Assembly (NCBI GenBank): GCA_001839685.1
Contig: MLAK01000593.1
Coordinates: forward strand, 5,526-62,823
From: Tritrichomonas foetus
Taxonomy: Eukaryota > Parabasalia > Tritrichomonadida > Tritrichomonadidae
DNA: 57,298 nucleotides
Direction of reading: 5' to 3'
Every line of letters starts with the position of its first letter. Within the stretch, counting starts at the first letter, position 1. Positions 1 to 28,100 of this stretch are shown here, in pieces. The notes under the pieces are model-generated. The model saw only the letters and a program-made list of their open reading frames with translations, had not been told where the DNA came from and made no database searches. Made by a program: the position numbers and the translations under genes.

Positions 1-11
1 GTTGAAAATAT

Positions 12-20305
<20,294 letters not shown>

Positions 20306-20392
20306 GCTGAGTATCTCTACATAGTAAATAGCATTATGCGTTCGAATATTTAGTTTTTTTTTACATGAAATGACTGTGAAATTCAGAAAGTG

Positions 20393-21706
20393 TCAAATGA
20401 CTTCAATCCTTTGATCATAATTCCCAGAAGCTTGCTCTCTAATTAACCTTTCCTTGTAACAAACACGAAAATAATGTTGATCATCCATTGTGAGGAAAGC
20501 TCTAACATATTGGAATAATTCGTTAATGTCTATTGCTTTATATTGTGGCAAATTTTTAAAGTATCTCAGTAAGTTAAAAGCATCATATTTTAATGCAATA
20601 TTTAAACAGATTTCATAATCAAATTCATAAATATTACAATAATCAAAGAATAATTCTATATTATCATATCTACAAATAAAAACGAAAATTTGCTTCATAT
20701 TATTATCATAAGATTCTGGTTTGTTCTCTATCAACCATCTTGCAATGTTTTGATGTCTATGCTTAATTGCAACTTGGAGTGTCCCTTTAAATGTGATGGC
20801 TTTTTGTTCAGCCAATCTAATAATTTCGATATTCCCACCTGCTATTGCTATTTTGGTTAATTTTCGAATTGAGACACCATTCATATATATAAATTTAAAA
20901 CATTTTACTGATCCAAAATATGCAGCAATATCAACAATAGGAACATCTTTCTTATTAAATAATTGTTCAGTATCCCATTGATTAAATGAAACTTGAGTAT
21001 CAAAATCAAAGTTTTCTTGCGTTGATATTTGTTGTAAACTTTCAATATCATCTTTTTTGATAATTCTAGCAATTCCAGTGTTAGTGGTGAGTCCCCTTCG
21101 CAATAAATCATATAAACGTTTTGAAATTACATCAGATTCTCCAAACCTAGCTCGAACTACTTCTATGGTTTTCGAAAATTTCCGATCAACATAGAAGAAT
21201 TCCAGCTGTTCAATATCTTGAAACCATTTACTTAAATCATCCCAAATTGGTCCCAAATATCCCAGACCTATATTCAATACGCTGAATTTTAATCCCCATT
21301 TAATGAAATCAAATCCAATGCATCTTTGCAATTGAAATATATACGACAATTCACAATCCAAAGAATCATTATTCCCATATGTTAAAAAAACAACTATCAT
21401 CATATGATTCAAATACAAATGAAAATGAAAGACTTCCTTCATATTTGGAATTTCTTCAAGCAACTTTTTGGTGAAATTAGCAAGCATATATGTTTTATAC
21501 GGCCTTTGATGTGTTACCTGAAGTATCATTAATAGAATTTCTTTGCATCTAACTGGTGTATCATAATAATTATATTTAATAATTTTATTTATGACTTTTT
21601 CAAAAGAATCTTCAGAAAGATCATGAAATGCTTTTTGTAACTTCATTGCCTTCCTGAGATCTTCAGTTGGCTCATAAATGATTTTTTGTGATTCTTCACT
21701 TTCCAT
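20393..21706 (-). CDS. Ankyrin/DUF3447-type protein, trichomonad family
   Basis: A 437-residue protein when started at the ATG at 21706. The open frame runs 15 codons further to a TTG, but an Inr (TCATTTTT, complement of 21716-21723) lies 15 nt upstream of the ATG, so the ATG start is favoured. The N-terminal half is helical and leucine/aromatic-rich. From about residue 205 there are degenerate ankyrin-like units, with phrases such as VDIAAYFGSVKCFKFI, KIAIAGGNIEIIRLAEQK and QVAIKHRHQNIARWLIE. This matches the architecture of the large DUF3447 ankyrin family in trichomonads, presumably a protein-interaction scaffold; its partner is unknown. The family is known to be highly expanded and fast-evolving, and a decayed relative lies at 50.6-51.2 kb. 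I am confident of the gene and moderately confident of the family. Confidence 0.85.
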   Translation of the reverse strand: MESEESQKIIYEPTEDLRKAMKLQKAFHDLSEDSFEKVINKIIKYNYYDTPVRCKEILLMILQVTHQRPYKTYMLANFTKKLLEEIPNMKEVFHFHLYLNHMMIVVFLTYGNNDSLDCELSYIFQLQRCIGFDFIKWGLKFSVLNIGLGYLGPIWDDLSKWFQDIEQLEFFYVDRKFSKTIEVVRARFGESDVISKRLYDLLRRGLTTNTGIARIIKKDDIESLQQISTQENFDFDTQVSFNQWDTEQLFNKKDVPIVDIAAYFGSVKCFKFIYMNGVSIRKLTKIAIAGGNIEIIRLAEQKAITFKGTLQVAIKHRHQNIARWLIENKPESYDNNMKQIFVFICRYDNIELFFDYCNIYEFDYEICLNIALKYDAFNLLRYFKNLPQYKAIDINELFQYVRAFLTMDDQHYFRVCYKERLIREQASGNYDQRIEVI

Positions 21707-21715
21707 GTCAAACAA

Positions 21716-21723
21716 AAAAATGA
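21716..21723 (-). promoter_or_regulatory. Initiator (Inr) of ankyrin gene
   Basis: TCATTTTT in gene orientation matches the trichomonad Inr (TCA, pyrimidine, T/A). The A would be +1, giving a 15-nt 5' UTR to the ATG at 21706. Confidence 0.6.
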
Positions 21724-22200
21724 AAAATTTTTCCTCGTTTTTTTGATTCAATTTTGAATATAAAATACCGACTTTTTGATAACTTCAAAAATGGCAACTT
21801 TCATTCATGAAATTCTTTGATGATCCAAAATTTAATATTGAGCAAATTGTTTTTGTTAAATCACATATAATTTATATCAGAACTCTGCATTATGACCCAA
21901 AATTAAGCCACAAATTCATATTCACGTGATTGATTGACCAAACTTGATCAAAATCTTTCTCAAGTTAAGTTGTAATGCAGAAGTATAATTTATAAATGAT
22001 ACAAAACCAATAAAACATTCAGAAAAGTCGAGATGAAATTATCTAAAGTACAAAAGCTCTTATCGTGAACATTAAAGGTCAAATGAAAAGCCAAATTAAC
22101 AAAAAGTGTTCACAGTAAAAACATTAAACTACACTTCAAATGATATTCATAGCGAATAAGGAATGAAAATAATCGAAGAAATAAAAATTTTATATATAAC
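21724..22200. other. Intergenic, no gene seen
   Basis: AT-rich spacer between two minus-strand genes. It holds the upstream region of the ankyrin gene, including ACTTTTTG near 21768, and the 3' flank of the PIP-box gene. No ORF, RNA gene or repeat was recognised. Confidence 0.6.
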
Positions 22201-23214
22201 TTAAAAATCTTCCAGATCAGTCCAACTATCATCTAAATCTGTATCAAACAATAATGATGATAATCGAAGAATTTGTTGAGGCTGCTGCCGCTTTACACTT
22301 GGCACGTTTGGAACCATTTGATTGAATCTCAGCCTTCTTCGAGGCATGATTCGATCTTCAGTGCAATTGTCATTTTCATTATTATTTTTATTCCGATAAT
22401 TTGAGTTTTCATCATCACTGGAATATTCCACAGAAGAAGAGGAATTCGAAGATGAAGAAGAAGAGTCAAAAAAGTCATCATTTTCAATACTCATTCGATC
22501 TTCTTTTCGCGGCATTTCTTTCATCTCTTTTTGTAAGAACTCTGTTTGCTCGTGCGTCATTCTCACGTATTCATCATCCCAGCAACGGGGCTCCCAAAAT
22601 TCTGGCAAATATTGAACGTAATCAATTTGGTTATAATATTTGGACCTCGTTTTTTCGCGCGGCCGAATTTCGTTGAGCCCTTCATTTTTCAGTACGATTG
22701 GGGCCATCGCTGGGTGGAGGTGATCCAAATCTTTCCCGAATTGAATTCGATGCTCCAAAACTTCCAACTTGAAGTGCAAATCATTTCTCTCTTCATTTGA
22801 TAAATCTGGAATATCGTACTTTTTGTTTGAGGGGCTTCTTGTTTCATTATTTTGGATATATATTGATGGTGTCAAAACTGCATTTTCTGTACTTTCACTG
22901 TTTTCGTTTTTATTGTTCCTTTCATTCGATCGCATTTTTAACGTTTCTCCTGTCACTTTTGGATCATGTGAAATAATATTATTCGCTAAGTTAAGACTAA
23001 AGTTATCACTTTTCAGTTGAGGAGGTGGCGACGATCCACGTGAGTTTAGGAGCAAAGATCCTGATGAACCAATAAAACTGGGATTCTCCCTATTGATTAA
23101 ATTTAATTCGTTTTCGACGTCTTTCTTCGGCGATGAGGTCGCCTGTAGTGTTTTATGTGGTTTTGAGAAGAAGCAGTCCAGTGAACTTTGTTTTTTTTTC
23201 GAATTTGACTGCAT
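22201..23214 (-). CDS. N-terminal PIP-box protein, possible replication or repair factor
   Basis: A 337-residue protein. The N-terminus carries a textbook PCNA-interacting peptide, QSSLDCFF at residues 9-16 (Q-x-x-L-x-x-F-F), preceded by KKK, the placement seen in DNA ligase I, Msh6, UNG and Cdt1. Residues about 30-130 are Ser/Asn-rich and probably disordered. A more ordered segment at about 140-230 is rich in W and Y and ends ...YLPEFWEPRCWDDEY. It is followed by a poly-Ser acidic stretch and an acidic C-terminus. No catalytic domain is recognisable, so it could be a PCNA-binding adaptor or chromatin-assembly factor. The ATG is supported by an Inr 13 nt upstream, and a perfect E2F-type octamer sits immediately 5' of that Inr, which fits S-phase expression (inference). 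Confidence 0.8.
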   Translation of the reverse strand: MQSNSKKKQSSLDCFFSKPHKTLQATSSPKKDVENELNLINRENPSFIGSSGSLLLNSRGSSPPPQLKSDNFSLNLANNIISHDPKVTGETLKMRSNERNNKNENSESTENAVLTPSIYIQNNETRSPSNKKYDIPDLSNEERNDLHFKLEVLEHRIQFGKDLDHLHPAMAPIVLKNEGLNEIRPREKTRSKYYNQIDYVQYLPEFWEPRCWDDEYVRMTHEQTEFLQKEMKEMPRKEDRMSIENDDFFDSSSSSSNSSSSVEYSSDDENSNYRNKNNNENDNCTEDRIMPRRRLRFNQMVPNVPSVKRQQPQQILRLSSLLFDTDLDDSWTDLEDF

Positions 23215-23221
23215 TTAGAGA

Positions 23222-23238
23222 TAGAATGAATTTGGCGC
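23222..23238 (-). promoter_or_regulatory. Inr with adjacent E2F-like box (PIP-box gene)
   Basis: In gene orientation GCGCCAAA (complement of TTTGGCGC, 23231-23238) is followed after one base by TCATTCTA (Inr, 23222-23229). The predicted 5' UTR is 13 nt. TTTGGCGC is the classical E2F/DP consensus. That it functions here is inference. Confidence 0.5.
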
Positions 23239-23836
23239 TATACGATTAATATACATTCAATTAATTCAGATTAAAATCATCCGATTTTTAAATACATATA
23301 TGGTCATTATAATTGCCACTCTTATTATCTTAAAAAGTGAATCCGCTTTAACAACTTTTTCTGAAGTTCACAAATGCCACTGTTTGTGATAAAAACGACA
23401 TGAAAATTTCATGAAATTTGACTAAATAATACTTTCAAAAAGGTGATGTCAGTTTGAAGCCTCAGAATTTTTTCAATGATTTCAATACATACATTTCCTG
23501 TTTTCAAATAAATTTCTTTGCCATTTAAACTTCAGTCATCATATCATTCCCTCTCAAAAAATACTCCTCACCATAATTTTCCAAATAAAATTCATGACAA
23601 GTCAAATAAGAGTCATGCGAATTCTATTGAACGAAAAAATGTTAACATTTAACAAGCATGGGCAGTTCTCATTGTGAGTTTGAATTTCTCGCTTGGCTTT
23701 ACGTAATGCAGACCCTTTTTAAAAAGGATAAAAAGATGAAATATCTATAAAGTTTGATATTTATATATATATATTTTATAAATAATCATTTTTAAATTTC
23801 ATCGAATTATTTTTACAAACAAAGTGGCAACGATAC
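23239..23836. other. Intergenic, no gene seen
   Basis: AT-rich spacer upstream of the PIP-box gene. It holds an AACTTTTTCTGAAGTT element at 23353-23368 and a short dyad (AAATTTCATGAAATTT) near 23405. A run of TA dinucleotides lies near 23763. No coding potential or RNA gene was recognised. Confidence 0.6.
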
Positions 23837-24457
23837 TTACCATATGACTGGCATTGCTTCTGAGCATGGTGTATCAAGTTGTTTAAAGTCTGTCACCAGA
23901 GGGACGTCCCTTTTGGCCGATAATTTTTTATTGTCAATAAAATTCCACCAATTTTTGCGATAGAAACTTTTTTTCTGTTCTAATTTGGTCATACGAAGAT
24001 CCCTCAACCTGGCAAATTCACGAGATGATGCTTTCCCTGTTCCATAGGCAATATTTTCTGAAAATATATCTGCGTCACGTGTAATTTGTATCCATTTGAG
24101 TTTATAATATTCAAATTCTGGTGTCTGAAGATTGGGAAGGACCACAATGTAGTATTTTTCCTTTGTTTGATCACGTGCATTACTTTTATTCGAATTATTG
24201 CCCCCATTACCAACTTCGTTATCGCGATAATATTTTTGGACAGAAATTTGATCATTCCGGCCAAATCCATAAGATTCAAACGTACTGTTCTCCGAAAGTA
24301 ACTGTCCACGATAAATAAAGATGTTATCTTCTTGAGGAAACAAATTATTTAAAATCGAAATTTTGTGGAGCGGACTGACTTTTACTCTTTTGATGAAATG
24401 ATTTGGAATGCATATGTTAATATCAATAGTTGGTTTCTTTAATTGTGGAGTGTTCAT
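23837..24457 (-). CDS. Ubiquitin-like domain protein with lineage-specific C-terminus
   Basis: 206 residues from the ATG at 24457. The frame extends five codons to a GTG, which I reject as a start. Residues about 9-75 look like a ubiquitin fold: an initial strand, then IYRGQLLSENSTFESYGF and DQISV, which fits the F-x-G-x-x-L...T...Y-x-I...D-x-I-x-V signature of ubiquitin-like domains. There is no C-terminal GG at the domain end, so it is a built-in domain rather than a conjugated modifier. An Asn/Gly linker at about 82-95 leads to a C-terminal region of about 105 residues rich in aromatic and basic residues (YYKLKWIQITRD, KSFYRKNWWNFID) that I do not recognise. Proteins of this layout are often proteasome or ubiquitin adaptors, but nothing here proves that. 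Confidence 0.75.
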   Translation of the reverse strand: MNTPQLKKPTIDINICIPNHFIKRVKVSPLHKISILNNLFPQEDNIFIYRGQLLSENSTFESYGFGRNDQISVQKYYRDNEVGNGGNNSNKSNARDQTKEKYYIVVLPNLQTPEFEYYKLKWIQITRDADIFSENIAYGTGKASSREFARLRDLRMTKLEQKKSFYRKNWWNFIDNKKLSAKRDVPLVTDFKQLDTPCSEAMPVIW

Positions 24458-25084
24458 ACGTGTGGCTATCACTTATTTTATGAAGATTTTCAGTGAATTT
24501 TTTTCCTCTGAAAATTCTGAACATGATAAATATTTTTATAGAAATTATTGAATGTGTAATTAATCGGACACATACAATGATACTTTCAAATAGAATCTGA
24601 TGAATCAGCGGTATTCTTCCAAAGTTGATTAGTAACAAAAATAGCCTCATACATCAAATGATCGTTATTGAATGAATCCAAAAAGTTCGAAATCGGATTG
24701 TTTGCCTTTGAATTCATTATTTATCGTATATATCATTTGAAAAAGTTAGTAAAATAATGTCATTCACTGAAAGAAAAGGCAAACAAAAAGTTAATTTGAC
24801 CTCTTTGCCTTATTTCATCAAATTGACTGAAACAAAATGACATGAATCATTCGAAGTCATTTAATAATTATTATTAATGATTCATTCTATATTTGGATGA
24901 TGTAAATCAATAAAAATATCCAATCCAAAAAAGGCAATTTTGCCTGTTTTATACATACTTCAAAAAAAAAAAAAGACTCTCACTATCATATAATGTGTTT
25001 AACTTTATTAAAATATAATAAACTTAATGTTGTATTTTTTCTCTTCTCAAGTTATCATTGATTGCCAATTAATCAGAGAAGGGG

Positions 25085-25128
<44 letters not shown>

Positions 25129-25175
25129 GAAAAAAGATTTAACCTAATTTTTAATTACATCTATATTCTATAAAA
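24458..25175. other. Intergenic with repeated TTTGCCT elements and A tracts
   Basis: 718 bp between the 3' end of the Furry-like gene and the ubiquitin-like gene start. A plausible Inr (TCATAAAA, complement of 24476-24483) lies 24 nt upstream of the ubiquitin-like ATG. TTTGCCT or its complement occurs five times: 24701, 24777, 24804 and a facing pair at 24932-24945. A 13-nt A run lies near 24962 and a 40-nt A run at 25087-25126. No gene was seen. Confidence 0.6.
25087..25126. repeat. A40 homopolymer
   Basis: Forty consecutive A residues about 50 nt downstream of the stop codon of the minus-strand Furry-like gene. Exact length may be uncertain in the assembly. Confidence 0.9.
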
Positions 25176-28100
25176 CTAAAATCGCAAAGGAAACTCAGGA
25201 GATCCTATTGTTAAAATTTCATCTTTATCAGGAGTAAACAACTTCGGATCAACAAAAAGTAATTTTGATTCTTCTTCAGTCATCTGGCTATTATATCTAT
25301 CATTACATTTACTTACGCAATGACTTATTTGATTCTCAAACTTTGTCATTTTTTTGTTATTATTCAATAGGTTTCGTATAAACATCAAAAAATTGTCAAC
25401 ATCTTCACCATTGAATTTAATAATGTCTGAACTAACTTCATCTGTGTGTAAATCATCACGTGATAATTCTGCCTTGAAACATTTTTCATCCCATTTTGAA
25501 AAGGGTTGGATTTTTAAATTTGAACATTTTTCCCTAATTTTTTGAATAAAATCAAGCGAAAGGAATGAATATTCAACAGGAAAATAAAGATTTGCTTTTT
25601 CTTCGTATTTAAAGATGTCAAATACCAGAGAGTTGACAGGAAATCGTGGATCATGTGGTGGAAAGACAACATTATTGAATTCACCATATTTCCTAAAGGC
25701 TTCAAGAAATAAACAAGCACTTTTTGATGAATATTCACTTCGATTTCGTAATATAATGTTTATTAAACGTGAAAATAATCCGATTTCTATGGAATTTCCA
25801 AGAGAATTCAAAATTGATGTACAAACATCATAAACATTAGATATATATGAACTATGTGGTGAATATTTAACTACAAACAAATAAAATTTCAATAAAATAG
25901 GCAAAAAACTAATATCAAAACTCGAAATGAAAGTGTTGACAAGTTCATGAATGCAATTTTGCTTGGAATTCTGATCTTGATTATCCAAAAATGGTTCTTT
26001 TTCGAGGTTTAACAATCGATATGCATGGGTTATAATTTCGTCTTGAGGTGAAGTTACAAAAGGAATAAGAAACAAAAATACTGTTGAAATGGCTCCTTTA
26101 TCTCCATTGACATAATCACATCCAATTAATGCTTTGTACATTTTATTGACAAATAAATATTTGGCAACAAAAACGACGTTGTCGAAAGAATTTGGAAGAC
26201 AATTCTGAGAAATTACCGCATCGTGCTTTGTAAGCTTATTAAAAATCCCTTCAAAATGAGCAAATGAACAAATTTTCGGAATATAATTTAAGGCATGTTG
26301 ATATAGTGAATCAGTAACATTCGCAAAAATTGGTCCAAAATCTTTATCTGCTGCTTCAATAAATTCACAAATAAACCAAAACACTTTAGAATTCAATTCT
26401 TTTACCCCAATTAATGAATCATTATTCATTATATTTTTGTTCTGTAATTGCTGATTAGTGAAAGTAAGATTTAATTGTGTTAATAGTTTAATCATTGAAG
26501 CAATGTATTTATAATACGGAGTATAACTGAAATCATTATCACCTGTAATTTTTGTACTTTTTACGTTGTTTTTCTCATTGATTGCTAACACCAAAATTGT
26601 GATTGTTTCCATTACTATTTCAATTTTTTGAGAATTTATTTGATTTTCCAGAAAACAATCAAAATTATTAATCAAAAAGTCAACTGCTGAATATGAAGCC
26701 TCAAGATCACCACATTTTGTTGCCCATGCAAATAAACAATCAAAATCTACATATCTTATCAGCATTGGAAAATCATTCATTAAAGCTTTAGTAGAATCCC
26801 TATTCTGGAATGCTACACAAAATGAAGAAACTCTTTGATAAAGTTTGAATAACAAATGACTAATATGATCAGCATCATCAAAAGTGCAAGGGAAAATAAA
26901 TGTAGGTAAAACTTGTTGAAGTAGAAAATCTGTAATATTTGAGAAATCATTAGCATAGTTTGTTTCATCTTCTGTTGTTTTTTCTGAATTAAAAGTATCT
27001 AGAAAGTCTGCCGTAATTTCATTAAAGTATTTAACACCATATTTCCCGAGTTGACAAACTTGATAACGCCAAAAATCAATGCCAAAAAAATGACTAATGA
27101 AATCAATTTTTTCAGGTAATATTTGAATGATTCTTGTAATTAATTTCGCTTGCTTTTGATGAATTCCTAAAATTAATAAAGAATTTGCATTATTTCGAAT
27201 TAATGAATCACTTAAATCTAATAAATCCAATGAACAGAAAATTTCAACAAATAAATAGCTTGGCAGGCAATAAAAACAACTCTCAGTTTCTGGAGAAAGT
27301 GAAAGGGAATGTTTCTCTGAAATCCAGTCAGAATTTAAATCATCGATTTTAACTTTTTCAAGCCAGTATTTTAATGCTTGAATAAATCTTAACTTATGTT
27401 TGAGATCAAATTCATTAGATAAAAGAGAAAAGGCTTCTTTCAAGAATTGGTCCAAACAAAATTGAAATAAATCTGATAATAAAATATTAAGTTTGTCAAA
27501 ATCATTTTCTTGCGAATCTAAAATAGTGAATAGCTCCTTCAATACATTTTCCTTGATAAACTTCTTGTTTGTTGTTTTTTTAATAAAAATCATAGAAATT
27601 ATAACATTTTTTAAAATGTTTAAGGATTCAAAAGATGGGAAATTCCATAGAGCTACAGCTAAAATCCTACCAGTTAATCCATATATTAATTTCGTGAATT
27701 CAATATCAGACGTTTCGATTAATGATGAATTAATTTTTTCAATTAATAAGTCAGTTCCTTCTGATATTGTTGCAAAGTTTTTAAAAACTGAAGAGAGAAT
27801 TGATATTGCTGATTCATCAAATTTAATTTGATCGAACAAATAGTCAATAAATTGTGGTGATTGACCAATAATTGAATTCATTGCATTCGGAAACTTTTTA
27901 AGTACATCGAAATATCTTAATGGCTTCTCATAAAGCGAAGTGACTTTACAAATCATTTCAAGTGCTTTTTTGCCAATGAGTGAATAAATTTCCGAAACTG
28001 CTGCATTCAAACAAAAGTCAAAAATATCTTCTTCAAAATTCTCACATTTAAAATAAATAAAAGCATCTTCACTTAAAAATCTTCTTAGATAAGGACCAGA

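Noticed and set aside
20320..20350. GTTCGAAT near 20340 as a tRNA T-loop
   Set aside because: No flanking T stem, A-box or acceptor pairing could be found.
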